Source: Hyphomicrobiales bacterium (lineage in GTDB: Bacteria > Pseudomonadota > Alphaproteobacteria > Rhizobiales > Xanthobacteraceae). From it: a stretch of 49,673 nt of DNA. The first letter of the stretch is position 1, and each line of letters begins with the position of its first letter. The stretch is taken from NCBI GenBank assembly GCA_017305455.1, contig JAFKKO010000129.1, positions 1-49,673 on the forward strand. The letters run 5' to 3'. The notes under the pieces are model-generated. The model saw nothing but the letters and a program-made list of their open reading frames with translations, was not told the DNA's origin and ran no database searches. Below, piece by piece: positions 24,787-32,021 of this stretch. The position numbers and the translations under genes are program-made.

Positions 24787-24884
24787 CCCAGTCCCTTCGC
24801 CGGCACAACCCGGATCAGGTTCAAAGGGTCACCGCAGCACGATCCAGCGGTTTCTCAGCTCCTTGACGAAGCTCCCCTCGGAAC
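24787..24884 (-). promoter_or_regulatory. TPP riboswitch (THI element)
   Basis: On the minus strand the aptamer shows AGGGGAGC (P1/P2 region), GCTGAGA at 24859-24853, ACCCTTTGAACCTGATC at 24829-24813 and GCGAAGGGA ending at 24792, in the conserved order of thiamine pyrophosphate riboswitches. The 3' strand of P1 (CTGGGA) ends on the A of the start codon. TPP binding should therefore hide the ribosome-binding site directly, without a separate expression platform. Confidence 0.93.
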
Positions 24885-24921
24885 AACCCTCGCAGATAAT
24901 CTGAAATCGAGCCGAAGCGCG

Positions 24922-24935
24922 TTGATTCACGTCAA
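24922..24935 (-). promoter_or_regulatory. FixK2/FNR-type box before the thiO riboswitch
   Basis: TTGATTCACGTCAA matches TTG[A/C]-N6-[T/G]CAA and nine of ten defined bases of TTGAT-N4-ATCAA. Its centre (24928.5) lies 41-45 bases before the riboswitch 5' end, the usual activating position (-41.5) if transcription starts at the aptamer. Confidence 0.55.
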
Positions 24936-24957
24936 GCCAGCAATCGCCAGCCCAGCA

Positions 24958-25785
24958 CTAGCGCGACAGCAGAACGCACCGGGTCGATTGCGTCATCAGA
25001 TGGCGCGTCACACCGCCCATGATCCACTCGCGGAATCGCGAATGACCATAAGCGCCGGCAACGATAAGCGTCGCGCCGACATCGGCCGCGACGTTCTCCA
25101 GTTGCGAGCCGACATCCGCTTTCCTGTCGGCGACGATCACCTCGGCGGGGATGCCATGCGCATCCAGCCAGGATGCCACGTCCTTCACGGACGGCAATGC
25201 GTTGGCGCGTCGGTCGCCATCTTCGATGATTTCGACAACGGTGACATCCTTCGCCCGCGCCAGCAGCGGCAGCGCATCGAACACCGCCCGCCGCGCTTCC
25301 CGCGTGTTTTTCCATGCCACCAGCACCCTGCGCAGATCGAGCAGCCGCGCAGCCGGCGGAACGACCAGTACAGGGCGTCCGGCCTGCATCACGATGTCGT
25401 TCGGATCGGCGAAGGAATAGGAGTCGAAATTCGGCGCGGCGGGCCGGGCGCAAACCACAAGATCCGTGGCACGCGCTTCATCGACGATGTAGGTGGTGGG
25501 AAATTGCAGACTGGAACGCCACGCCAGCGCCTTCGCCCGCTTGTCCAGCGAAGCGCGAAACAGGCCTTCGAGCTCGCTGAGGCGGGCTTCGATCACCGCC
25601 CGCTCGTCTGCGAGCAGCTTTTCGGCGTACCCGCCTTCGGTGAAATAAAGCGGTGGTCGCACATCCGAGGCTGCGATGCCTATCACTTGCGCCTCGAAGC
25701 GCTCAGCGATGTCGCCCGCCACGGCGAGGCAGGCGTCGTTCGACTGGTCGAGCGCAAGACTCGCCATGACTGTCCTGATCTGCAT
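24958..25785 (-). CDS. Universal stress protein, tandem UspA domains
   Basis: About 275 residues made of two UspA-like domains. The second has the ATP-binding pattern G-x2-G-x9-G-S/T-like in AGAYGHSRFREWIMGGVTRH. The first is more degenerate (VVCARPAAPNF). Such proteins are cytoplasmic stress and starvation factors, often induced at low oxygen through FNR/FixK regulators. The ATG at 25785 has GGGAGC seven bases upstream and places the MQIRTVMASLALDQS start correctly; an upstream extension to 25857 is unlikely. Two imperfect FixK2-type boxes lie 50-91 bases before it. It is divergent from the iron permease gene and upstream of thiO. Confidence 0.88.
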   Translation of the reverse strand: MQIRTVMASLALDQSNDACLAVAGDIAERFEAQVIGIAASDVRPPLYFTEGGYAEKLLADERAVIEARLSELEGLFRASLDKRAKALAWRSSLQFPTTYIVDEARATDLVVCARPAAPNFDSYSFADPNDIVMQAGRPVLVVPPAARLLDLRRVLVAWKNTREARRAVFDALPLLARAKDVTVVEIIEDGDRRANALPSVKDVASWLDAHGIPAEVIVADRKADVGSQLENVAADVGATLIVAGAYGHSRFREWIMGGVTRHLMTQSTRCVLLSR

Positions 25786-25834
25786 GTCCAGCTCCCGATC
25801 GCGGCTTGCCCCGGCTGATCCGGGGCGCGCCTTC

Positions 25835-25876
25835 TTGTTTAAGGTCAAATGACGCACGGCCGCTGAGATAGATCAA
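25835..25876. promoter_or_regulatory. Two imperfect FixK2/FNR-type boxes before the universal stress protein gene
   Basis: TTGTTTAAGGTCAA (25835-25848) deviates from TTG[A/C]-N6-[T/G]CAA at one base. On the minus strand TTGATCTATCTCAG (25876-25863) deviates at the last base but keeps a perfect TTGAT half-site. Either may be functional; neither is an exact match. Confidence 0.35.
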
Positions 25877-26003
25877 GCCGGCATGGCGGCTCGATGTACC
25901 GGCATCCCGACGGATTGAGCCGGCCCCCATGAAACCAAACGGTCGCAGCGCAATTGGGATGTTGATGCCGGGATGCCGCCGACCGGCGAAAGGACCAGAG
26001 GCC

Positions 26004-26453
26004 ATGAGCAGCACACCCGCCAGAAGGAAGCGCGGCCGCGTCGGCGCGGCATTCGCCGAGGTCGCTAACTGGTCGTCTCGGATGGCGGGCCGGGCCGGGA
26101 CGTTTCTGCTCGCCGTTGGCCTGATCGCGGTGTGGGCGATCAGCGGTCCGATTTTCGGCTATTCCGACACATGGCAACTGGTCATCAACACCGGCACCAC
26201 CATCATCACCTTCCTGATGGTGTTCCTGATCCAGAATTCGCAGAACCGCGACAGCGCCGCGATCCAGGTCAAGCTCGACGAATTGATCCGGGTCAGCGAG
26301 GTGCACAATTCCATCATCGGCATCGAACATCTGACCGAAGAAGAGCTCGAACATCTGCGCACAACCTGCGAACAGCGGGCGCGATCCAGCGCGAGGCGAA
26401 TCGAGGCGATTCAGCACAAGGCGGCAAGCGCCGCCGAGAAAGCGACGCAATAA
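26004..26453 (+). CDS. Low-affinity iron permease family protein
   Basis: About 149 residues. The family core is unmistakable: GPIFGYSDTWQLVINTGTTI, then ITFLMVFLIQNSQNRDSAAI and QVKLDELI. Two membrane segments are visible, AGTFLLAVGLIAVWAIS and the TIITFLMVFLI segment, followed by a charged helical tail. The family is named after yeast Fet4, but iron transport by the short bacterial members is unproven. The ATG at 26004 has GAGG upstream; an in-frame ATG at 25929 would add 25 less typical residues. It is divergent from the stress-protein gene. No Irr-type box is seen before it. Confidence 0.85.
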   Translation: MSSTPARRKRGRVGAAFAEVANWSSRMAGRAGTFLLAVGLIAVWAISGPIFGYSDTWQLVINTGTTIITFLMVFLIQNSQNRDSAAIQVKLDELIRVSEVHNSIIGIEHLTEEELEHLRTTCEQRARSSARRIEAIQHKAASAAEKATQ

Positions 26454-26655
26454 GCCGTGGCCCTCTCGGATCGGTTGCGCTGCCGCAATTGTCCATGTTT
26501 CGTTTGGGCTGATCCCCGGCCACAACTCTGGTGCGGGGAGCAAAACGAAACTGCCGCGAGCGAGATACCTGCGCTGCGGTGCAGCTTCGGGAGATGACCC
26601 TACGCCCAAACCACGTTTTCGGACGGCCCGCCCACAAAGCCCAAAGGCCGTAGGG

Positions 26656-26667
26656 TGGCGGAGAGGG
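26656..26667. repeat. Putative attachment site (copy of tRNA-Ser 3' end)
   Basis: TGGCGGAGAGGG is identical to the first 12 bases of the complement of the tRNA-Ser(CGA) 3' end at 36108-36119, in the same orientation as the longer copy at 31476. It would mark the outer end of the left element. At 12 bases, coincidence is possible. Confidence 0.4.
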
Positions 26668-26673
26668 CATCCT

Positions 26674-26817
26674 GTATGGGACGGTTTTACTCGTCCGGCT
26701 TAGGTCGCCCGCTTGGATCAACGCCCATTTTTCCAGGATTACAGTTCGGCCCTGTTCGATCGAATGTGCCGAAAATCGCCTCAAGGCGCCGCGCGTGTAT
26801 GGGCAGGAGTATGGGAC
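26674..26817. repeat. Short direct repeats GTATGGGAC (candidate integrase arm sites)
   Basis: GTATGGGAC occurs at 26674-26682 and 26809-26817, with a partial copy GTATGGGCA at 26797-26805. Small direct repeats next to an attachment core are typical arm-type binding sites of tyrosine integrases. The assignment is inference. Confidence 0.35.
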
Positions 26818-27050
26818 AAAAGGTTGGACGGAAGCCCGCCTGTTATCCGAGCAGTCGATCCTATCTCAGCCTTAGAGATTCGACACTTCCAGTGTTGCCG
26901 CACCGTCGAGCCCCTCCGCGGCAAGCCGCGGCGCATCACAGGTATCCAGACCAACCCGGCCGAATTAACTGCGAAGGCAAACGTTCAACCGCCTCTTTTC
27001 GATAAACCGGCGTCAGCCAATCGAGCATAGATGAGTATATCGGCAGGGAG

Positions 27051-27079
27051 CTGCGGGGGATCCAACGATACCCCCGCAG
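27051..27079 (-). terminator. Strong hairpin after the MHS transporter gene
   Basis: CTGCGGGGG (27051-27059) and CCCCCGCAG (27071-27079) form a perfect nine-base GC stem, nine bases beyond the stop codon of the transporter gene. There is no long U tract on the minus strand. Confidence 0.6.
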
Positions 27080-27087
27080 CGTTTCTG

Positions 27088-28701
27088 TTAAAGGTTTATG
27101 TCGTTTTGCCGCGTATCGCGAATGAACAGCGACCCAATGACAAAGGTCACGGCGGCAACAATCACCGTGTACATAAGCCCTCTGAAGATATCGCCGGAGC
27201 TCACGACCAGCATTGTCGCAAAGAACGGCGCGAAGCCGCCGATCCAGCCATTGCCGATCTGCAATGCCACCGAAACACCGCTATAGCGAACCTTGGTGGG
27301 AAACAGTTCGACAAGAAAAGCACCGATCGGCCCGTAAACCATCGTTGCCAGGAACACCAGCGCGAACAGCATCAAGACAACCATCGGCCCGTTGATCCGT
27401 GCGGGATCGGCAGCCTTCGGCAAGCCGAGTTTGTCGAGCGCGGCACGCACCGTCTTCTCGTCGTAGCCGTTCAACGTCTGGCCGCCGATCACAAGCTTCA
27501 GATCCTGGCCGCCGGCCCGGGTTTCGTACGGGACCGCTTGCGAAGATAGGAAGGCCTTGGCGCGCGTACAGTCCTTGGTTGCCTTCGGCTGGAAGAGCTG
27601 GCCGATGAAGGTCTGCTGCTCACGGCAGTCGCCACCGTCGATGACGATGGTATTCTTGGCGCGGAATTCATACAGCGCCGGATTGCCGTAGAAAGTCAGC
27701 CCCTGGAAGATCGGGATGAACAGGATCGCCGAGGCGACCATGCCGATCATCATGATCCACTTGCGGCCGATGCGATCCGACAGCCAGCCGAATAACACGA
27801 AGAACGGCGTGCCGAGTACGAGCGCGATCGTCAGGTAGATATAAGCTGACTGGTAGCCGATCTTCAGGGTCGAGGTCATGAAGTAGAGGCTGTAGAAGTG
27901 GCCCGTGTACCAGATGACCGCCTGCCCCGCCACGGCGCCAAAGATCGCAAGCATAACAATCTTCAACGACGCAGCGTTGCCAAGCGTATCCTTGATCGGG
28001 CTCTTTGAGGTCCGGCCTTCAGCCTTTATGCGCTGGAAAACCGGCGACTCCTCAAGCTTCAGGCGAATGTAGAGCGAGATCGCAAGCAGCAGGATCGACA
28101 GCACGAACGGGATACGCCAGCCCCAACTCGCAAAGGCTTCCGCCGACATCGTCTGGCGGCAGACCAGGATGACGATCAACGAGAGGAACAGGCCCAGCGT
28201 TGCCGTGATCTGCATCCAGCTCGTCGTGAGGCCACGGCGATCGGCGGCCGAATGCTCGGCGACATAGGTCACCGCGCCTCCGTATTCACCACCGACGGCA
28301 AGGCCCTGAAGAAGCCGGAGACTCACCAGAATCGCCGGCGCGAACCAGCCGATAGTTTCGAAGGTCGGCAGAAACCCGACCGCCGCCGTGGCAAGGCCCA
28401 TCACCAGCATGGTGATCAGGAACGTATATTTCCGGCCGATCATATCGCCGAGCCGACCAAAGAAGATGGCTCCGAACGGGCGCAGCACGAAGCCGGCACC
28501 GAAAGTAGCAAGCGCCGCGAGCAGCGCCGCCGTTTCGTTTCCTTTCGGGAAGAACATCGCTCCAAAGACGACTGCGAGGCTCCCGTACACGAAAAAGTCG
28601 TACCATTCGAAAACCGTGCCGAGCGCCGCGGCGAGCACGACCTTGCGCGTGTCCTTCGCTGTAGCTGTGATCGCTCCGCCTTGATATGTCGTCGTCGTCA
28701 T
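27088..28701 (-). CDS. MHS-family MFS transporter (metabolite:H+ symporter) with periplasmic insert
   Basis: 537 residues, longer than the usual 430-450 of the MHS family. The hallmark first segment is AALGTVFEWYDFFVYGSLAV, and motif A reads RPFGAIFFGRLGDMIGRKYT. GLAVGGEYGGAVTYVAEH and a second RKWIMM loop follow. The extra length is an insert of roughly 90 residues between late membrane segments (about residues 350-440), with two cysteines (GGDCREQQ, TKDCTRA). The family imports organic acids, betaines and aromatics with protons. It lies 21 bases downstream of the hydrolase gene and is probably co-transcribed from the sigma-54 promoter at 29597. Confidence 0.9.
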   Translation of the reverse strand: MTTTTYQGGAITATAKDTRKVVLAAALGTVFEWYDFFVYGSLAVVFGAMFFPKGNETAALLAALATFGAGFVLRPFGAIFFGRLGDMIGRKYTFLITMLVMGLATAAVGFLPTFETIGWFAPAILVSLRLLQGLAVGGEYGGAVTYVAEHSAADRRGLTTSWMQITATLGLFLSLIVILVCRQTMSAEAFASWGWRIPFVLSILLLAISLYIRLKLEESPVFQRIKAEGRTSKSPIKDTLGNAASLKIVMLAIFGAVAGQAVIWYTGHFYSLYFMTSTLKIGYQSAYIYLTIALVLGTPFFVLFGWLSDRIGRKWIMMIGMVASAILFIPIFQGLTFYGNPALYEFRAKNTIVIDGGDCREQQTFIGQLFQPKATKDCTRAKAFLSSQAVPYETRAGGQDLKLVIGGQTLNGYDEKTVRAALDKLGLPKAADPARINGPMVVLMLFALVFLATMVYGPIGAFLVELFPTKVRYSGVSVALQIGNGWIGGFAPFFATMLVVSSGDIFRGLMYTVIVAAVTFVIGSLFIRDTRQNDINL

Positions 28702-28722
28702 GACTCCCCTCCCCGTTTTATC

Positions 28723-29553
28723 TTATGCAAGATTGCGCTGTAGCGCCGACTGCTCACGCCGCAGCTTCGAGAGAAAACCGCGCAGCGCCGGATTGAAGAC
28801 GGCGGGTTGCTCGAGCATCGGGAAGTGCCCGGCCCGTTCGACGATGCAGAGTTCGGCTGATGGAATCCCGCTCGCGAGTTGTCTCGATTCGGCAGGTGGC
28901 GTGATAATATCGTTCTCGCCGACGACAACGAGCGTCGGCACGTCGATCGACGCGAGCCAGGGCCGCGAATCGGCGGCGTTCAGCGACTGAATGGCGGCAC
29001 GTGCCACGAAATCAGGCGTCTGAATAACCTCTTGCTTGGCGAATTCGACCAGCGCGCGCGGCGAAACCGAAGCGAACGAGCGCTCGATCACATCCTGGCT
29101 CGATTGCGCGATGCCGACCTTATCGATTGCACGCAGCACGTTGTCGGCGTTGACATCCGGCCCGAGGCCATGGGGCGTTGCGCCAACCAGCACGAGGCCG
29201 TCGAGCGCGCCGGGATTATCCAGCGTAAACCGCTGCGCAATTGTGCCGCCCATCGAGAGGCCGACCAGAACCGCGCGATCAATGCGGAAGTGCCGAAACA
29301 CTTTTTCGATGTCGCGTGCGAAAGCTTCGATGGTGTAATCGCGGTCTTGCGGATGCGTCGAAACGCCATGCCCCGGCAGGTTGGGACGGATCAGCATGTG
29401 ATCTTGCGAAAACTCCTCGACCTGCTCCCTCCAGAACTCGCTCGTCGTCGTGAAGCCGTGAACGCAGATGAGGGCCGGCCCTTCGCCGGACACCTGCACC
29501 ACCATGTCGCCAACCGAAACCGAACGCACTTCAACCGGACGTAGCGTGGCCAT
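28723..29553 (-). CDS. Alpha/beta-fold hydrolase
   Basis: 276 residues. The nucleophile elbow is GLSMGG, the acid lies in VVGENDIITPP and the histidine in ERAGHFPMLEQP. The oxyanion-hole region reads ALICVHGFTTTSEFW. This is the fold of enol-lactonases, haloperoxidase-like esterases and C-C hydrolases; the substrate is unknown. The ATG at 29553 has GAGGGAGA upstream; an ATG at 29571 lies six codons earlier. With the MHS transporter it forms a two-gene operon behind a sigma-54 promoter, so it should act on the compound that the transporter imports. No ring-cleavage or CoA-ligase gene accompanies it. Confidence 0.88.
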   Translation of the reverse strand: MATLRPVEVRSVSVGDMVVQVSGEGPALICVHGFTTTSEFWREQVEEFSQDHMLIRPNLPGHGVSTHPQDRDYTIEAFARDIEKVFRHFRIDRAVLVGLSMGGTIAQRFTLDNPGALDGLVLVGATPHGLGPDVNADNVLRAIDKVGIAQSSQDVIERSFASVSPRALVEFAKQEVIQTPDFVARAAIQSLNAADSRPWLASIDVPTLVVVGENDIITPPAESRQLASGIPSAELCIVERAGHFPMLEQPAVFNPALRGFLSKLRREQSALQRNLA

Positions 29554-29596
29554 CAATTCTGTCTCCCTCATCGAGTTTGTTTTCTCGAATAGGTCA

Positions 29597-29611
29597 GCAA
29601 CGAGCGTGCCA
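29597..29611 (-). promoter_or_regulatory. Sigma-54 (RpoN) promoter of the hydrolase/MHS operon
   Basis: On the minus strand TGGCAC-GCTCG-TTGC matches the -24/-12 consensus TGGCAC-N5-TTGC exactly. Transcription would start near 29586, about 33 bases before the hydrolase ATG. Confidence 0.85.
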
Positions 29612-29730
29612 ACTGCCTCGAGAGCAGTCCGCAAAATCGTTATCCATTTGAGAGTGTTTGATTTTCGTCGAAAGCGGTGAGTTGACGCGGCAGCGTGCGG
29701 CAGCGCGCAGCTTGACAATTATCTTAGAGT

Positions 29731-29770
29731 TGAGACGATCAGTCTCACCGATGAGACGGATAGGTGAGAC
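29731..29770. promoter_or_regulatory. Enhancer-like palindromes TGAGAC / GTCTCA for the sigma-54 activator
   Basis: TGAGAC (29731), GTCTCA (29742), TGAGAC (29752) and TGAGAC (29765) form overlapping inverted repeats (TGAGAC-N5-GTCTCA and GTCTCA-N4-TGAGAC) plus a further direct copy. They lie 120-170 bases upstream of the sigma-54 promoter and just before the activator gene, the usual place for activator binding. A TTGACA at 29712 may belong to the activator's own promoter. Confidence 0.65.
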
Positions 29771-29776
29771 GTAACA

Positions 29777-31183
29777 ATGCCATTTCCGACCTGGCAAAGC
29801 TCGACCGCCGAGGAGGCTCGCTTCCTGCGCACCGTGCTCGATCACGTCTCAGATTGCCTGGTCGCGGTCGATACCGAAGGCCGCGTCGTCCTGATCAACC
29901 GCCCCTATTGCAAGCTGCTCGGCGGCAAGGAGGAGGACTTCATTGGCCGCAAGATCACGGATGTGGTCTCGCACGAAACGCGACTTCACCTCGTTGCACG
30001 CGGCGAGAGCGCCGTCGTCGGCTTTCCGCTCAATGTCTGTGGCCAACGGCTGATTACAAAACAGGTGCCCGTGCTGCAGGACGACGAGATCATCGGCGCG
30101 CTCGGCCTTGCACTCTTCTCCGATTTCGAAGCGCTTCGCCGAACCTATAGCAAGCTTTCGAACAATGAGCTTGCGATCAACAATACGAAGACCCCATGGG
30201 TTGCGCATTACTCAATCGATGACATTATCGGCAGCGGCGCCCTCATGGACGAACTGCGCGAAGACATCCGCGCTGCGGCGCGAACGAATCTTCCGGTTCT
30301 GATCGAAGGCGAGACCGGGACCGGCAAGGAGCTCGCGGCCCAAGCGATCCACCGCTTATCCGACCGCGCGCATGGCCCGTTCGTCTGGATGAACTGCGCT
30401 TCCATTCCGCAGGAACTGATCGAGGCTGAATTGTTCGGCTACGAAGGTGGAGCTTTCACCGGCGCTCGCGCGCGCGGCAAGCCCGGAAAATTTGAACTCG
30501 CAAAGGGAGGGACTCTGTTCCTCGATGAGATTGGCGATATGCCGCTCTCGTTGCAATCGAATTTGTTGCGGTCGCTGCAGGAAAGCGAAATCGTACGCGT
30601 CGGCGGCATCTCGCCGATCCAGATCGATACTCGCATCATCTGCGCCACCAACCGTTCACTGCAAACGATGGTCGTAGAACGGCAATTCCGCAAAGACTTG
30701 TTCTACAGGCTCGACGTATTGCGGATCACGACGCCGCCGCTGCGGGAACGGACCGACAAGACCGAACTGATCGAACGCCTCCTGCCAAAACTCGCAGCCA
30801 GAAACGGATTGGTCCCACACAAACCTCAACCGCAAGAAATGCAGGCACTTCTTGCGCACAATTGGCCGGGCAACGTGCGCGAGCTTGAAAGTGCACTGTC
30901 CCGCTTTCTGGTTGGCGGCTCGATCAAACTCGCAACGCAAGGCGTGGAGAATATGTTGCGCGACACTGCCAGCAGCCAAACGATTAAACTTAAAGATCGT
31001 TTGCGCTCGGAAAAATCACAGACGATCCGGGACGCGCTCGTCGAGGCAGGGTTCGATAAGACGCGCGCTGCGGAGATGCTCGGCATCAGCCGGGCTCAGC
31101 TTTACCGAGAGCTGACGCGCCACAATATATCCACTGACGATACAGTCCCTAAACGAACAAAGCGCATTAGGAAATTGCGATAA
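29777..31183 (+). CDS. Sigma-54-dependent transcriptional activator with PAS sensor domain
   Basis: 468 residues: an N-terminal PAS domain (about 16-115, DHVSDCLVAVDTEGRVVLIN), an AAA+ domain with Walker A GETGTGKE (178-185), the sigma-54 contact loop GAFTGA (225-230), Walker B TLFLDEIGDM and an arginine-finger region, then a Fis-type helix-turn-helix at the C-terminus (DKTRAAEMLGISRAQLYREL). There is no receiver domain, so it likely responds to a ligand sensed by the PAS domain. It is divergent from the hydrolase/MHS operon, whose promoter is of the sigma-54 type, and enhancer-like palindromes lie between. It is almost certainly the local activator; the effector is unknown. Confidence 0.93.
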   Translation: MPFPTWQSSTAEEARFLRTVLDHVSDCLVAVDTEGRVVLINRPYCKLLGGKEEDFIGRKITDVVSHETRLHLVARGESAVVGFPLNVCGQRLITKQVPVLQDDEIIGALGLALFSDFEALRRTYSKLSNNELAINNTKTPWVAHYSIDDIIGSGALMDELREDIRAAARTNLPVLIEGETGTGKELAAQAIHRLSDRAHGPFVWMNCASIPQELIEAELFGYEGGAFTGARARGKPGKFELAKGGTLFLDEIGDMPLSLQSNLLRSLQESEIVRVGGISPIQIDTRIICATNRSLQTMVVERQFRKDLFYRLDVLRITTPPLRERTDKTELIERLLPKLAARNGLVPHKPQPQEMQALLAHNWPGNVRELESALSRFLVGGSIKLATQGVENMLRDTASSQTIKLKDRLRSEKSQTIRDALVEAGFDKTRAAEMLGISRAQLYRELTRHNISTDDTVPKRTKRIRKLR

Positions 31184-31247
31184 GCGCACAAAGTCGCGCT
31201 TAATCAACGATCGTCCGGATCAACAAGAAGAAGCAAGACAAGTCTCG

Positions 31248-31361
31248 GTCGCCACGGTTTACGGGTCGATGGCCCTCGCTCACACGATCTCCAAGAAGGT
31301 CGAGGCTGCCTACCGGCACGGAGATCTATTCGAGAAGCGCCGCAATCTTGCGCAGGCCTGG
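31248..31361 (+). pseudogene. C-terminal remnant of a tyrosine integrase
   Basis: Thirty-eight codons starting at 31248 read VATVYGSMALAHTISKKVEA followed by AYRHGDLFEKRRNLAQAW. This is the characteristic C-terminal tail of P4-type phage/island integrases (AHxxxxKVEAAYRRGDLFEKRRxLMxAW). The catalytic domain upstream is gone, so the gene is dead. It ends 114 bases before the 20-base copy of the tRNA-Ser 3' end at 31476, the position expected for an integrase at the tRNA-side end of an island. Confidence 0.75.
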
Positions 31362-31437
31362 GTCAGTCTCAGGGAAATCGAGGGCGCTCGCGGCAAAGCC
31401 GCCGGGTTCGCCTCCCTCAAGAGCTCTTTGCCATAGG

Positions 31438-31471
31438 TGGCAAAAACCCTTCCTAAAAGAGATTTTTGCCA
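31438..31471. repeat. Perfect inverted repeat TGGCAAAAA / TTTTTGCCA beside the attachment site
   Basis: Nine-base arms at 31438-31446 and 31463-31471 with a 16-base loop end four bases before the attachment-site copy. A further TTTGCCA at 31427-31433 pairs with the first arm. It may be an integrase/excisionase site or a terminator. Confidence 0.45.
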
Positions 31472-31475
31472 AGGC

Positions 31476-31495
31476 TGGCGGAGAGGGAGGGATTC
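31476..31495. repeat. Attachment-site copy: 20 bases identical to tRNA-Ser(CGA) 3' end
   Basis: TGGCGGAGAGGGAGGGATTC is identical to 36108-36127, the complement of the tRNA-Ser 3' end, in the same orientation. A 20-base exact direct repeat of a tRNA 3' end next to an integrase remnant is the classical signature of site-specific integration. Confidence 0.8.
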
Positions 31496-32021
31496 CGTCA
31501 ACAAGCCTCGCAGGCAATGGAAAAATAAAGACTTCTTAAATCGCAGAGTTGGCTTTGTGCACCAATGCGATGCACCTAAATCCTGCTCAGCAGCCCTCTC
31601 AACGGCCTGCCTTTGGGCCGCAAGGGGTTTCACCCTGCCAAGGCACGAGCGCCTGATCGGCGGCAGCGCCTGGAACCCCTGCTCGGCCCTTGTTGCCTAG
31701 CACCGCGTTTTCGCGCGCATCCAGCACCCTCGCGGGAGGTTGAGGTCAGTGGGCAGCCTGGGCCGCCAGAACCGCGCCCGATAAGACTCTTTGGCGAGTA
31801 CTTATTTTTGGGGAGACCGCAAACCTTGTTGCGAAAATCAAGAACACGAGAGATTGTTGTGATCGCTCGCGGCGCCCGTCGTTGAACGAGCAAGATAAAA
31901 TTGATGACCATCTCATGGGGTTCATTCTTGTGGTGCTTGCGCCACCATGCAATCAACCCAGTGCTGTTTATTTCAGCGAGGTCCAAGCCGATATCCGGCA
32001 TTATGGACAGGAGACGTCAAC
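31496..32021. other. Gene-free stretch inside the accessory region
   Basis: About 525 bases with no coding region that I can support; open frames on both strands show no recognisable domain and codon use unlike the neighbours. The final bases carry AGGAG (32010-32014), the ribosome-binding site of the next gene. The segment may be decayed mobile DNA. Confidence 0.4.

Larger units (their letters stand above)
26454..27050. other. Gene-free stretch: left border of a putative integrated element
   Basis: No coding region that I can support lies here; open frames in it show no recognisable domain. It holds a 12-base copy of the tRNA-Ser 3' end at 26656 and GTATGGGAC-type direct repeats between 26674 and 26817, consistent with the border of an integrated element. 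Confidence 0.5.

Noticed and set aside
23782-25818. A 678-codon open frame on the plus strand opposite thiO and the stress-protein gene
   Set aside because: It runs across two well-supported genes and a TPP riboswitch on the other strand and has an Arg/His/Gln-rich composition typical of antisense frames.
26655-27030. Two overlapping open frames of 105-116 codons at the left border of the accessory region
   Set aside because: No recognisable domain, unusual composition, and they overlap direct repeats and the att copy; treated as non-coding.
31630-32001. A 123-codon minus-strand frame between the att copy and the LuxR-type gene
   Set aside because: The C-terminal half is Arg/Gly/Ser low complexity and there is no domain; it may be decayed mobile DNA but cannot be supported as a gene.
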